A stretch of 64,000 nt of DNA. Origin: a virus. The notes beneath the pieces were generated by a model, which was given only the letters and a program-made list of their open reading frames with translations, was not told the DNA's origin and did not search any database. Both the position numbers and the translations under genes were made by a program. Below, piece by piece: positions 1 through 7,801 of the stretch (positions are counted from its first letter, which is position 1; every line of letters starts with the position of its first letter). The stretch covers positions 1-64,000 of the IMG/VR virus record IMGVR_UViG_3300027792_000013. The stretch is one strand, 5' to 3'.

Positions 1-158
1 CTTTCGTCAAGAAAGTCCCCAGAGTCATGATCAAAATAAAGTCTATATACATTTTTTCCAAACCAATTGTTATAATGTTCTCGGTTCCAATCCTTTGAAA
101 ATTTTTTGGCTACATCAAGACTTAATGCTTCTTCGAATATTTGTTTTATTGTTTTCAT
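1..158 (-). CDS. Hypothetical protein, C-terminus outside window
   Basis: The N-terminal 52 residues of a minus-strand gene are present; it runs off the left edge. It begins with ATG at 158, only 2 bases after the stop of the gp48-like gene, so it is the next gene of that transcript. The visible part is charged and aromatic (KKFSKDWNREHYNNWFGK). I do not recognise it. Position next to a baseplate gene suggests a virion or assembly role, but that is inference only. Confidence 0.6.
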   Translation of the reverse strand, partial: MKTIKQIFEEALSLDVAKKFSKDWNREHYNNWFGKNVYRLYFDHDSGDFLDE

Positions 159-160
159 GT

Positions 161-856
161 TTAGCCCCACAAAATATCGTCTCTATATAGTGGAGCAGTT
201 TCTGTCATATCTAAACGAATAACTGTTTTTACTGGAAATCCATTTTTGAAAGCATAAAAAAATCCATCCGGGGTATAATTTGGAATATATGTGGTCAATG
301 CAAAATCTCTATCTTTCAATCCAAAATCAATGGTCTGATCTCTTTTACCATTCATTCCTAAAATATCTATACCCCAAACACAAGGAAATCCTAGAGTTGC
401 TGAAGTTGGGGAACCTTCAGGTAAACTAAATTTTTTGAAACACATTATGATGTCATGTATTTCATTTAATTCTTTTTGGTTTTTTGGAACCAACTCAAAT
501 GAAAAACTAAAAGAACGTAATTCAGGTCCACTATACAATAAAATTTCCGAGGGGTTTATGGCTTTCCCAGTTCGTTTAACAACTTCCATTGTTACTGCCC
601 CACCCAAATTCAATTTTTCCACTGCTTTCTTAAGTGGAGTAGACCAACCTAATTGGGCTGTTGGTCCCCATTGTTGAATGTTAATTTCGCTTAATTCATT
701 TGGATGAGGTAAACAAATTTGAGTAATCAATCTTTGATTTACGCTTGCCTTTTCTCCGTCTTGCCCAACAATTTTATATGATTTGCAACTGAAAATAATG
801 TACCTATCTCCAGTTATTCTACCATCTAACGGATACTTATATTGTTGTTTGGGCAT
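161..856 (-). CDS. 48: Baseplate tail-tube cap protein, T4 gp48-like
   Basis: The 231-residue protein resembles the C-terminal half of T4 gp48, the baseplate protein that caps the hub and starts tail-tube polymerisation. Shared features are the segment around residues 105-140 (LRSFSFSFELVPKNQKE followed by an aromatic helix) and a C-terminal strand-rich block ending in a TETAPLYRDD motif. It is shorter than T4 gp48 (364 residues), lacking most of the N-terminal region. GAGGA lies just ahead of the ATG, and a T4-type late promoter lies 17 bases upstream. The paralogous tube initiator gp54 is the main alternative identity. Confidence 0.68.
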   Translation of the reverse strand: MPKQQYKYPLDGRITGDRYIIFSCKSYKIVGQDGEKASVNQRLITQICLPHPNELSEINIQQWGPTAQLGWSTPLKKAVEKLNLGGAVTMEVVKRTGKAINPSEILLYSGPELRSFSFSFELVPKNQKELNEIHDIIMCFKKFSLPEGSPTSATLGFPCVWGIDILGMNGKRDQTIDFGLKDRDFALTTYIPNYTPDGFFYAFKNGFPVKTVIRLDMTETAPLYRDDILWG

Positions 857-872
857 CTATTTCCTCAAAAAC

Positions 873-884
873 TATTTATAAATA
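873..884. promoter_or_regulatory. Bidirectional T4-type late promoter
   Basis: The palindrome TATTTATAAATA contains the T4 late -10 element TATAAATA on both strands (877-884 on plus, 880-873 on minus). It sits in the only divergent gap of the window, between the gp48-like gene (minus) and the gp4-like gene (plus), both virion-assembly genes expected to be late. The plus start codon is 6 bases past the element, so that transcript may have almost no leader. The minus leader is long enough to include the GAGGA site. Confidence 0.65.
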
Positions 885-890
885 CAATCA

Positions 891-1355
891 ATGGGAACGA
901 AACATTTTTATAAAGGATTTTATCACGCAATCAATCCTAAAAAAATATTAGGTGACCCACAAAAAATTATATATCGAAGTGGGTTAGAAAAAAATTTCAT
1001 GATGAAATTTGATACCAATGAAAGAATTTTACATTGGTTCAGTGAAAGACTAATAGTACCATATGTTTTTTTCAATCCCATAACGAAAGTCCATGAAAAC
1101 CACAGATATTTCCCTGATATTGGTTGCATTTGGTTAGATCGAAAAACAAATGCCCCAACAAAGATCATAATTGAAATCAAACCCTTTGAACAATGTTTTC
1201 CTCCAGAACCTCCGAAAAAAATGAATAGACATTACAAGTACAAATTGTTTGAATATTTAAAAAACCAATCAAAGTGGATGTACGCTAAAAAATACTGTGA
1301 GAACCGCGGATGGAAATTCCGGGTTCTCACAGAAAAGGATTTAGCTAAGATCTAG
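891..1355 (+). CDS. 4: Head completion protein, T4 gp4-like (TnsA-type nuclease fold)
   Basis: The 154-residue protein matches T4 gp4 (150 residues) along its length: an N-terminal FYKGFYHAINPKK segment, IIYRSGLEKNFMMKFD, HRYFPDIG near residue 80 and IIIEIKPFEQ near residue 100. These D and E-x-K positions fit a PD-(D/E)xK nuclease-like fold as in TnsA. gp4 acts late in head filling, before tails join. It is the only plus-strand gene in the window. There is no ribosome binding site, and a late promoter ends 6 bases before ATG, so the message may be leaderless. Its stop codon overlaps the gp32 stop: CTAG at 1352-1355 provides both TAGs. Confidence 0.85.
   Translation: MGTKHFYKGFYHAINPKKILGDPQKIIYRSGLEKNFMMKFDTNERILHWFSERLIVPYVFFNPITKVHENHRYFPDIGCIWLDRKTNAPTKIIIEIKPFEQCFPPEPPKKMNRHYKYKLFEYLKNQSKWMYAKKYCENRGWKFRVLTEKDLAKI
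1287..1332 (-). terminator. Intrinsic terminator of the gp59-gp32 operon
   Basis: A perfect 11-bp inverted repeat (1295-1305 with 1322-1332), extended by an inner CGGA/TCCG pair, is followed on the minus strand by TTTTTT (1292-1287). This is the form of a rho-independent terminator, just 20 bases past the gp32 stop. It lies inside the coding sequence of the convergent gp4-like gene. There is no T-tract on the plus side, so it should act in the minus direction. Confidence 0.75.
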
Positions 1356-2524
1356 TCACCGAAACTATCTAAAATCTCTTGGGGAGTCATTCCACCTGTT
1401 TTCGTCGGAATCACTGGTTCTTCTTTTTTTGCTTTTTTTGTTTCTTTTTTCTCTGTTTTTGGTTCTTCTACCGGTTTTGATTCTGTAAATGGTGGTTTGG
1501 TATCAAGGTCTTCTAGCCCATCAAAATCTAGCTCTTCTTTTTTTGTTTGGGTTGGCGGGGGTTCTGTTTTTGTTTTTGCAGATTCAAAGAGTTCAGTAAC
1601 ACTCTTTAATTTTCCATCGTCTTCAATTTCAGAATTAAGAATATCTTTGTTTCCCTTGGAAACCAAATCGGTATCAACTACAACATTGGATTTAGAATAA
1701 ACCATTCCGTCTTGTAGTTTCTTTTGGATTTCACTATAACTCTTGGATTGAAATTTGGGTTCCATCAAAAGTTTTCTTAAATCAACGATATATTTAGAAG
1801 CTTCAATAATTTTTTCTTCTGACCACTCAGTAATTTCAGTTTTATAACCACTTTCACCATAGTTAGCAACTGAATATTTTTTGCCGTCAATGACAGTTTC
1901 AACACTGGTAAGTCTGAATACAAAATCACTTGAACGTCTCAAGTTAAAAGGATTTCTAACTTGGATGTCAATGAATTTTGGTTCAACCGTAGATAAAATT
2001 TTCTGAATCAAACTGTTATTGTTTCCAGGTCCAAACCCATACAAAAAATATTTTCCTTCGTTTTCGGGTTCAAGTGGATCCGCGATAACATAAACATTTG
2101 TGATGTACTTTTTCTTTCTATGTGTACTTTTCAAAAATTCCTTTTTTACGGGATCTTCTGATTTAAACAGTTCAGCATTCATTTCACAAATTGGGCACTT
2201 ACCATATTCACCAGGAAAATGAGTTGTTGGGCAAACCACAATCATATACCTCCCGTTGGGCATTTCGAAATTGTGATTGAATACTTCGATGATATGTTCG
2301 TCTTTAAATTCTCCTTGGTTTCCGGTTGGGCAGAAACGAACGATAGCACTTCCATTACCATCTTCACCGCGTTTAGGAGACCAAAACCGTGGATCTTCTT
2401 CCTGTTTAAATCCACCACCTTTGGCCTTTGCTTTTAACGAGTCAAAACTGTTTCGGTCAAATTCAGATCCACTTCCGGCTAAACGAGTTAGCAAGAAATT
2501 TGCTTCTTCAGATCTTTCTTTCAT
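1352..2524 (-). CDS. 32: Single-stranded DNA-binding protein, T4 gp32-like
   Basis: gp32 coats ssDNA and organises replication and recombination. At 390 residues this is longer than T4 gp32 (301). The N-terminus is basic (LLTRL and KAKAKGGG). Residues near 98-115 carry a C, H, C, C set (VCPTTHFPGEYGKCPIC) matching the gp32 zinc site. The core continues to about residue 260. The C-terminal ~90 residues are low-complexity, alternating acidic and lysine-rich, ending in EILDSFGD, as expected for the tail that contacts replication partners. It starts with ATG overlapping the stop of the gp59-like loader (ATGA) and has an AAGGAG site. The gp59-gp32 order is the same as in T4. Confidence 0.85.
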   Translation of the reverse strand: MKERSEEANFLLTRLAGSGSEFDRNSFDSLKAKAKGGGFKQEEDPRFWSPKRGEDGNGSAIVRFCPTGNQGEFKDEHIIEVFNHNFEMPNGRYMIVVCPTTHFPGEYGKCPICEMNAELFKSEDPVKKEFLKSTHRKKKYITNVYVIADPLEPENEGKYFLYGFGPGNNNSLIQKILSTVEPKFIDIQVRNPFNLRRSSDFVFRLTSVETVIDGKKYSVANYGESGYKTEITEWSEEKIIEASKYIVDLRKLLMEPKFQSKSYSEIQKKLQDGMVYSKSNVVVDTDLVSKGNKDILNSEIEDDGKLKSVTELFESAKTKTEPPPTQTKKEELDFDGLEDLDTKPPFTESKPVEEPKTEKKETKKAKKEEPVIPTKTGGMTPQEILDSFGD

Positions 2525-3126
2525 AAATTTTCTCCTTTTGATATTAAAATTGATATCTTTTCTTTTTCTAACATTGGTATTCCCAATAGTTTAAATTTGT
2601 CTATAAGAAATCCATATTTCTCCCATAGTTTCATATGATAGAGTTTCTCTCTGGTATAAAATGAATCTATCATAACCGTAGTTAAAAAATGAATCTTTTT
2701 TATTTCCAATAGTTCAAACATTTTTCCACGAGCAAATGGAATCATTGACATAATTCTAGGTTTGTCTGTAAGTGAAACTTCTTTTAAAATCTCATTGTAA
2801 ATGAATTTCAAATCTTTTTCAAATCCAACGGAAAGATTTTTTGTATATTGACGCCATTTCTGATATGTTTCAAAACAGGAAGGATTAAAAAAATCAAAGG
2901 CATATTTGTTTGGATCATCAATGAAATTAGAAATACAAAATGTATTAAATTGTGGTAATGTTAACTCTTTTGATTTTACTAAATTTGAAAGTACTTCAAC
3001 CACTTTTTTGTCGCCGTCATATCTCTGTTTGATTTTCCTAATGTGAGTTATTCCAAACATGAAATTCTTGGAGGTAAAATGAAATTTCAAAGTCAAGTAG
3101 TTTTGATACAAATCAAATTCAAACAT
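2521..3126 (-). CDS. 59: Replicative helicase loader, T4 gp59-like
   Basis: In T4, gp59 loads helicase gp41 onto gp32-covered forked DNA. This 201-residue protein (T4: 217) aligns in pattern with gp59: an N-terminal DLYQNYLTLKFHF helix like T4 VYKLYLMIKQHM, a central ISNFIDDPN like ISNLVAN, and FEKDLKFIYNEI like FEEDIRNIYYF. Its place directly ahead of the gp32 gene matches T4. The start is fixed by the conserved N-terminus, yet there is no ribosome binding site, and the promoter -10 hexamer ends only 6 positions before the A of ATG, so translation may be leaderless. Confidence 0.78.
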   Translation of the reverse strand: MFEFDLYQNYLTLKFHFTSKNFMFGITHIRKIKQRYDGDKKVVEVLSNLVKSKELTLPQFNTFCISNFIDDPNKYAFDFFNPSCFETYQKWRQYTKNLSVGFEKDLKFIYNEILKEVSLTDKPRIMSMIPFARGKMFELLEIKKIHFLTTVMIDSFYTREKLYHMKLWEKYGFLIDKFKLLGIPMLEKEKISILISKGENL

Positions 3127-3131
3127 AATTT

Positions 3132-3160
3132 ATTATATTGAATATCATGTTAAAACTTTA
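3132..3160 (-). promoter_or_regulatory. Class I promoter (TAAAGT-N17-TATAAT)
   Basis: -35 TAAAGT (3160-3155), 17-bp spacer, -10 TATAAT (3137-3132). It drives the gp59-gp32 operon and overlaps the end of the upstream phosphoesterase gene. Predicted transcription start falls on the gp59 start codon. Confidence 0.65.
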
Positions 3161-4050
3161 AGAATTTCGGAGGATAAACTTTTCGCGACTTCTATGATTT
3201 CATTTAATGATGGTTCACCGTTCATGTAAAAAGCTCCGGCATAAGGATGTCCTCCATATGTTTTAATCGATTTATTTCCCGAAAAAACAATATCCATACA
3301 CGAATTTAGGTTTACTTTAGAATTATTGGTTTTAATTCTAATATGAATTCCTTTTGTTGATTTGTCATAAAAGAAGTATAGTTTACAGTTGGGATGAAAA
3401 AACCCTATATCATTTAATATCAACATAGAATTTGTATCACCATTTAAAAACAGAGTAGAATCTGCGATTTCGATTTTTTCTATAGTCTTAAAGGTTTCAA
3501 TTTTTTGTTTAATTTTACTTTCGACAATATTGACTTGTTCTACCGAAAATTTTTCGAAACCATTGTCGAAGATATCAACAAAATTAAAAAATCCATGATG
3601 CCAAAATAATTCGTTTAGATAATAAGAAGATTTAAATTTATGTATCCACAAATCATAGTCACTTGTAATCTCACAAAGTTTTTTAAATCTCCCTTTAGTA
3701 TCTAACAAAAACATTTGGTCTTTAAAGAATTCATAACATAGTAGGGCGGCGCTTTGATCAGTTTTTAGCAAAGTACTTTTTACAAATCTTCCGATGTCAT
3801 TTGAAATTGATTCTTCATGATGATCTATGTAAGTAACATCGAATTTTTTAGAAAGTTTTTTAATGTTGGGAATATCAATAACGAAATCCGTGACGAAAAG
3901 TTCTTGTGGTACTTCTCTCTCTAGGATTTCCATTATCTTTTTATCTTTCTTTTCGTAACCACAACAATAGTATTTGAATTTTCCATAAATTGCTTTCAGA
4001 ATTATGGTGCAAACAGCACCATCAAGATCATAATGAGTTAATTGAATCAT
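3145..4050 (-). CDS. DHH-family phosphoesterase
   Basis: This 301-residue protein has the DHH layout: motif I HYDLDGA at residues 6-12, DFVIDIP near 55, YIDHHEE near 75 (the family signature), SDYDLW near 130, and a C-terminal GGHPYAGAF of the DHHA1 type. DHH enzymes are manganese-dependent phosphoesterases such as RecJ, NrnA oligoribonuclease and pApase. Its size is close to NrnA-type enzymes rather than RecJ, so degradation of short oligonucleotides or a dinucleotide signal is the likelier role. It follows the methyltransferase gene and precedes the gp59 promoter. Confidence 0.8.
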   Translation of the reverse strand: MIQLTHYDLDGAVCTIILKAIYGKFKYYCCGYEKKDKKIMEILEREVPQELFVTDFVIDIPNIKKLSKKFDVTYIDHHEESISNDIGRFVKSTLLKTDQSAALLCYEFFKDQMFLLDTKGRFKKLCEITSDYDLWIHKFKSSYYLNELFWHHGFFNFVDIFDNGFEKFSVEQVNIVESKIKQKIETFKTIEKIEIADSTLFLNGDTNSMLILNDIGFFHPNCKLYFFYDKSTKGIHIRIKTNNSKVNLNSCMDIVFSGNKSIKTYGGHPYAGAFYMNGEPSLNEIIEVAKSLSSEILKVLT

Positions 4051-4060
4051 TTTAGCCTCT

Positions 4061-4708
4061 TTAAATAGTTGAAATTAATACATTTTTGGGGGACATTACA
4101 AATTTATCTTCTATGATTTTAGTACCTTCATCCCCATCGCCAATTGGCCATCCATATGTTAAAATTTCTAAACAATACAATTTATATGCTCCGATTTCTT
4201 TTTTAAATGAGTTGGAGTAAAAGTATTGCCCGGACATTTTGTGACAACATGGCATCATAACCAATTGAACTGTTTTGTTAAATAATAATGATTTAAAAAA
4301 ATCGACTACGAGATATGCTAAATCTTTACATGGATGAATAGCAATGATTACAATATTATTTGATTTTTTCTCCAGCCATTCATCCTCCAAATCTGAATAA
4401 GATTTTATAATATCACATTCAATATATTTGAAATTTTTAACTGCATCATAATTATATTTTCGTTTTTTAATATCATAAGCCGTAACTGACTTAAATTTAT
4501 ACATGAATGCCGCCAATACAGAAGTCAAAGCATTTCCTGCACATAAATCAATTAGATGGTATTTTTTATGGTCTAGTTTACTCAACCTTTTTAGAACTGC
4601 CATTGATTCTGTAATTTCTTTTGTTCTGTTTGGAATTTTACCTAAAATATCTAATATATCCTGATGACATCTCAAAGAATAAAATTGATCGACGTATTTA
4701 TTTGACAT
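4061..4708 (-). CDS. Class I SAM-dependent methyltransferase
   Basis: The 215-residue protein has motif I LIDLCAGNALTSVL near residue 53, an acidic residue after strand 2 (AYDIKK), and two Cys motifs, IHPCKDLA near 125 and MMPCCHKMSG near 152. The HPC/PCCHK pair is seen in the methyltransferase group that includes TRM13-like and GSTCD-like proteins. RNA or protein could be the substrate; nothing here decides it. An AGGAG site precedes the ATG, which lies inside the last codons of the upstream 55-residue membrane gene, so the two are coupled. Confidence 0.7.
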   Translation of the reverse strand: MSNKYVDQFYSLRCHQDILDILGKIPNRTKEITESMAVLKRLSKLDHKKYHLIDLCAGNALTSVLAAFMYKFKSVTAYDIKKRKYNYDAVKNFKYIECDIIKSYSDLEDEWLEKKSNNIVIIAIHPCKDLAYLVVDFFKSLLFNKTVQLVMMPCCHKMSGQYFYSNSFKKEIGAYKLYCLEILTYGWPIGDGDEGTKIIEDKFVMSPKNVLISTI

Positions 4709-4865
4709 TTTTACTCCTGTCTTTATTATATAATACTTCTATACAAATACTTAAGAAACCCATGGTTAAAATTAAAAATATCAGTAATTTCAGGAATTCA
4801 TTTTTTATTGGTTTACATATAAAATAAAAAAGGCAAGCCCCAAAAATAGTAGCTAATATAATCAT
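4698..4865 (-). CDS. Small two-helix membrane protein (55 aa)
   Basis: An open frame begins with ATG immediately after the preceding stop (TAA ATG) and ends 11 bases inside the methyltransferase gene. It encodes one hydrophobic helix at about residues 3-17 (ILATIFGACLFYFIC) and another at 25-45 (FLKLLIFLILTMGFLS), with a basic tail. Tight packing with both neighbours supports it. Function is unknown; a host-membrane role is inference. Confidence 0.6.
   Translation of the reverse strand: MIILATIFGACLFYFICKPIKNEFLKLLIFLILTMGFLSICIEVLYNKDRSKNVK
4725..4754 (-). promoter_or_regulatory. Class I promoter, 18-bp spacer
   Basis: -35 TTAAGT (4754-4749) and -10 TATAAT (4730-4725) with an 18-bp spacer, embedded in the small membrane gene. 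It would drive the methyltransferase and DHH genes, with a leader containing ACAGGAG. Confidence 0.5.
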
Positions 4866-5039
4866 TTAGTTTTCTTTTATATCTATAGATTCTAGCATAG
4901 ACAATGGAAATTCACATCTAAAAACTTTTTTAGATTTTACATCAATCCAAGTACAAATGGCAATTTGTTTTTCTTCATCAATAGATTCAATTGACATATC
5001 AGAGGGGACATCAATAGATAATAAATTTTGCTTGTTCAC
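4866..5039 (-). CDS. Small acidic hypothetical protein (57 aa), GTG start
   Basis: GTG at 5039 overlaps the upstream stop by the usual 4 bases (GTGA), and the frame runs without a stop to 4866, directly abutting the next ATG. The product is acidic (VPSDMSIESIDEEKQ) with a central ICTWIDVKSKKVFRC segment that looks like a small beta unit. No family is recognised. The gapless arrangement on both sides is the evidence that it is real. Confidence 0.6.
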   Translation of the reverse strand: MNKQNLLSIDVPSDMSIESIDEEKQIAICTWIDVKSKKVFRCEFPLSMLESIDIKEN

Positions 5040-5425
5040 AATAATTCCACCATTTCTATTATTTTATATATCATTTTTTGATTTTTTAATTTTGCTATTA
5101 AATGTGATGCAATATGATCTGCCCAATTTGCCGTAATTCGTATTTTAACCTTATTTGTACAAACCATTATAATTCCTGCTATAATATTGATGGCATCATT
5201 TATTTTGTTATAGACATCTTTGAAATCGAAAGAATTTCCGGGGATTGTAGTTGTAGAAACAAGGGTTCCTATTATTTTATCATTATTTGATACTTTATAA
5301 ATTTCAATTTCCATAGGAGAATCTAATGGTGTTATTTTATCATCACTTAATGTTCTATAAACTTCGATTATTATGGGATGATCTTTTATTTTTATACATT
5401 CAATATTAACATTGATTATAATCAC
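5036..5425 (-). CDS. Hypothetical protein, probable GTG start
   Basis: An upstream ATG at 5488 would overlap the RNA ligase gene by 62 bases. GTG at 5425 lies one base after the ligase stop and is preceded by GGGGAA, so I prefer it, giving 129 residues. The protein is rich in Ile and Val with alternating strands (VIIINVNIECIKIKDHPIIIEVYR), suggesting a beta-rich fold, and has a C-terminal helix (ASHLIAKLKNQKMIYKI). No homologue is recognised. Confidence 0.6.
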   Translation of the reverse strand: MIIINVNIECIKIKDHPIIIEVYRTLSDDKITPLDSPMEIEIYKVSNNDKIIGTLVSTTTIPGNSFDFKDVYNKINDAINIIAGIIMVCTNKVKIRITANWADHIASHLIAKLKNQKMIYKIIEMVELL

Positions 5426-5426
5426 G

Positions 5427-6527
5427 TCATTCCCCAAATTTAACAAGAAACTCTGGGTTGATACATTTAAACGAAACTTTATTTTCATAATTTCTAAACA
5501 CTCCGCCCTCAGTCATCACTTTGTCGTTTAGAGCAGATGGTCGATTTACTAATTTTCGTAATTCTTCAATTGTATCAGGTAACACAAAATTATTGGCAAT
5601 CAACGGCACTCTTTTAACTCCGAATATATTTTCACAAAAAATTTCTTGTTCATTGTATTCAATGGTAAATTTATCAAAATCCCAGTAATTGTGCCATCTA
5701 AAAAGAAACATGTTAAATGCAAAAAAATCTAAAACATCTAATTTATATTTGTTTTTTTGAATTCCGGGCCCAACTAATTCTCCTTGAATACAAATCGCTG
5801 TTGATTTATTTTTGCCATAAAATTTAAGATAATCTTTCATTCTTTTTTTCAAATCATGTTTGTAAACAGGTACCCAATATTGTTTATCATTTTCATATAC
5901 TCGTCTATTACGTGAACAAACAATAAATTCGAATTTATGACCATACCAAGTTTTTATCTTTTTCATTGCATATGTAACAGAACAACCATCTAGTTTTTCT
6001 GTTACAATATATGGAATTTTTTTGTTTAAAAAATAAATGTTATTTTCAATGCGGGGTTCATCTGTTTTGGAAATCCAATCAGGAAATTCATTCCGTCTAC
6101 TTTTTCGTAAAAAGAGTGAGCGAACAATTTTAAATCTAAACCACCAATTTTGTTTTTTCTTTTCAATCAATACATCATCTTTGTCATATTTCGTTATCCC
6201 AAGAAGTTCAGTAACATCATCACTGACTTTATATTCATTATAAGGTAATATGCTCAAAGAAAAACAAATACCTTGAGATATCACTTTAAATTTATTCAAT
6301 TTCATTGTTTTGATATGAAAATTTTTAGATCTTAGAAATTCAAATTCTGATCTTTCTGGTAGTAAAGAATCGATTTCAACATAAACACATAAATCTCCTG
6401 CTTTGAATTCATTTTTCTTTACCACAACACTCCAACCATCAATAATTGCTAATTGGATATTATCAGCATTTTGAATATCAATTACATCATCAATTACTCT
6501 AATTGTCGCCAATTTTCTTTCAGTCAT
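5427..6527 (-). CDS. RNA ligase, DraRnl/Rnl5-type
   Basis: This is a nucleotidyltransferase-fold ligase with an N-terminal OB-like domain (residues 1-115: RKLATIRVIDDV, GDLCVYVEIDSLLP) as in Deinococcus DRB0094-type RNA ligases. Motif I is VTEKLDGCSVTY, with the adenylated Lys near residue 178. Others seen are CSRNRRVYE (motif Ia/III region), GELVGPGIQ (motif IIIa), TEGGVFRN (motif IV) and VSFKCIN (motif V). It would seal 3'-OH nicks in RNA, perhaps after host tRNA cleavage. The chosen ATG (6527) has AAGGAG and an ATGA overlap with the upstream gene; an in-frame ATG at 6542 is less likely. Confidence 0.82.
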   Translation of the reverse strand: MTERKLATIRVIDDVIDIQNADNIQLAIIDGWSVVVKKNEFKAGDLCVYVEIDSLLPERSEFEFLRSKNFHIKTMKLNKFKVISQGICFSLSILPYNEYKVSDDVTELLGITKYDKDDVLIEKKKQNWWFRFKIVRSLFLRKSRRNEFPDWISKTDEPRIENNIYFLNKKIPYIVTEKLDGCSVTYAMKKIKTWYGHKFEFIVCSRNRRVYENDKQYWVPVYKHDLKKRMKDYLKFYGKNKSTAICIQGELVGPGIQKNKYKLDVLDFFAFNMFLFRWHNYWDFDKFTIEYNEQEIFCENIFGVKRVPLIANNFVLPDTIEELRKLVNRPSALNDKVMTEGGVFRNYENKVSFKCINPEFLVKFGE

Positions 6528-7054
6528 TTTTTCTCCTTGCATAAATGAATAATTCTTTCATCCGTTCGATCTACCATTTGTTCACATTCTTTACAAACAC
6601 GAATATATGGCTGTATTTCATCAAATGTGCGTCTATATAGCGGAACTGTTTCAAATGGATCACATCGAACTAATTTAATTCTTTTTGCGAATATCGTACC
6701 ACCTGGAAATGACATTATATGTGGCAGGGCTTCTATAATTTTACCACGCGCCAATTCATGCATGTGACAACAAATTTGGCATTCGGTTTCAGCTGGGTTA
6801 TACTCTATTTCCATTAGTTTAAAAAAGTTGTTGGGTTGAATAACCCAAAATTCGGACATGTATTTAATTGCTAATTTTTTATCAGAAAAACACGTCAATT
6901 CAAATCCTTTTTGGGCTAACCATTTAGGTGGTTCTATAAAACGATCAAAGAAGTACTGTACTCTTGCTTTTCCATAAGCATATGATGAATAGTATTTTAA
7001 TTTATCTTTCACTACTTTAACAGAAACTACTTTGTAACCTTTTTTAATTTCCAT
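6524..7054 (-). CDS. Paralogous family A protein, copy 1 (unknown function)
   Basis: One of three related proteins in this window (others at 8269-8736 and 31858-32268). Shared core: KGYKxV at the N-terminus, then A(R/Q)VQYFFDxF, PP(K/R)WL, a GF-L-CFS-KK block, IEYxP near residue 88, and a GTxFAxKIKLV strand. This 176-residue copy has an extra C-terminal part with a possible zinc knuckle (VCKECEQM and a later HLC). The core looks like a small alpha/beta domain with conserved Cys. I do not recognise the family. Confidence 0.6.
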   Translation of the reverse strand: MEIKKGYKVVSVKVVKDKLKYYSSYAYGKARVQYFFDRFIEPPKWLAQKGFELTCFSDKKLAIKYMSEFWVIQPNNFFKLMEIEYNPAETECQICCHMHELARGKIIEALPHIMSFPGGTIFAKRIKLVRCDPFETVPLYRRTFDEIQPYIRVCKECEQMVDRTDERIIHLCKEKK

Positions 7055-7056
7055 AT

Positions 7057-7260
7057 TTAATCCAATGGCTGACTCATAAGAGAATCTTCAAATTCTTTTA
7101 TGATTTCAATAGCATCATTAACTCTTTTTATATCTGCTTCTTCTTTTAGTAGGTTATCTGGAATAATATAATAGCTTGTTATCTTATTCCAGAAATCATC
7201 ACTTGAAATCTCATGACAAAGGTTTAACATTTTCCAGATGTCTTTTTTAACTTTCATCAT
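7057..7260 (-). CDS. Small hypothetical protein (67 aa)
   Basis: ATG at 7260 sits one base after the upstream stop and behind AAGGAGA; a longer frame from 7356 would overlap the upstream gene by 95 bases and lacks such a site. The product (MMKVKKDIWKMLNLCHEI) is mostly helical and charged with an acidic C-terminus. No family is recognised. Confidence 0.6.
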   Translation of the reverse strand: MMKVKKDIWKMLNLCHEISSDDFWNKITSYYIIPDNLLKEEADIKRVNDAIEIIKEFEDSLMSQPLD

Positions 7261-7261
7261 T

Positions 7262-7501
7262 TTATCTCCTTTTCTTATATTTTCTATATGATTCGACCGC
7301 AGTTTCTTCTGACTCAGCACAATAACTCCAATGCGTACACCGATCACCACATGCATATAAATTCATGCAACAATCCATAGAAAATTCATCAACTACTCCA
7401 TTAAACATTTCTGCGTGGGTTTTAGCATCTGATTCATTACCCCAGATTCCAATAATATCACCTCGATGAGATTTAACTAAAAAGACGATTTTATCTTTCA
7501 T
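7262..7501 (-). CDS. Small Cys-containing hypothetical protein (79 aa)
   Basis: The N-terminal half (KIVFLVKSHRGDIIGIWGNESDAKTHA) reads as a small alpha/beta unit, followed by Cys-rich MDCCMNLYACGDRC and WSYCAESEE. Five Cys and two His in about 25 residues may bind a metal. It starts with ATGA overlap on the stop of the gene upstream. Function is unknown. Confidence 0.6.
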   Translation of the reverse strand: MKDKIVFLVKSHRGDIIGIWGNESDAKTHAEMFNGVVDEFSMDCCMNLYACGDRCTHWSYCAESEETAVESYRKYKKRR

Positions 7502-7800
7502 TTTTCTTTTATCCTGAATTCAACTATGCAATCATCAAACATAGAATATTTCTTAAATTTCGTAATCAATAATCCCATCACCTTTCCCGCAACTTCTTTT
7601 GTTTTATATCCTCGTTTTTCTACTTCCCAGTCATGTTCTATTTTCCCTTTCCATTTTGGAATTATATTTTTCTTTAAAGTTATTTTTGATTCAATACAAA
7701 AATTACCTTTTGGCTTTTTTGATTTCAATTTGGGAACCTCAGTTTGTAGTTCTCTTTTTCGTTTTTTGTATTTTTCTCTTTCTTTTGCTCTTTCTGTCAT
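7498..7800 (-). CDS. Basic hypothetical protein (100 aa)
   Basis: The N-terminal third is highly basic (RAKEREKYKKRKREL and KLKSKKPKG), which suggests nucleic-acid binding; the remainder contains WKGKIEHDWEVEKRGYKTKE and a C-terminal strand DDCIVEFRIKEK. It lies in a run of short coupled genes. No family is recognised. Confidence 0.58.
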   Translation of the reverse strand: MTERAKEREKYKKRKRELQTEVPKLKSKKPKGNFCIESKITLKKNIIPKWKGKIEHDWEVEKRGYKTKEVAGKVMGLLITKFKKYSMFDDCIVEFRIKEK

Positions 7801-7801
7801 T

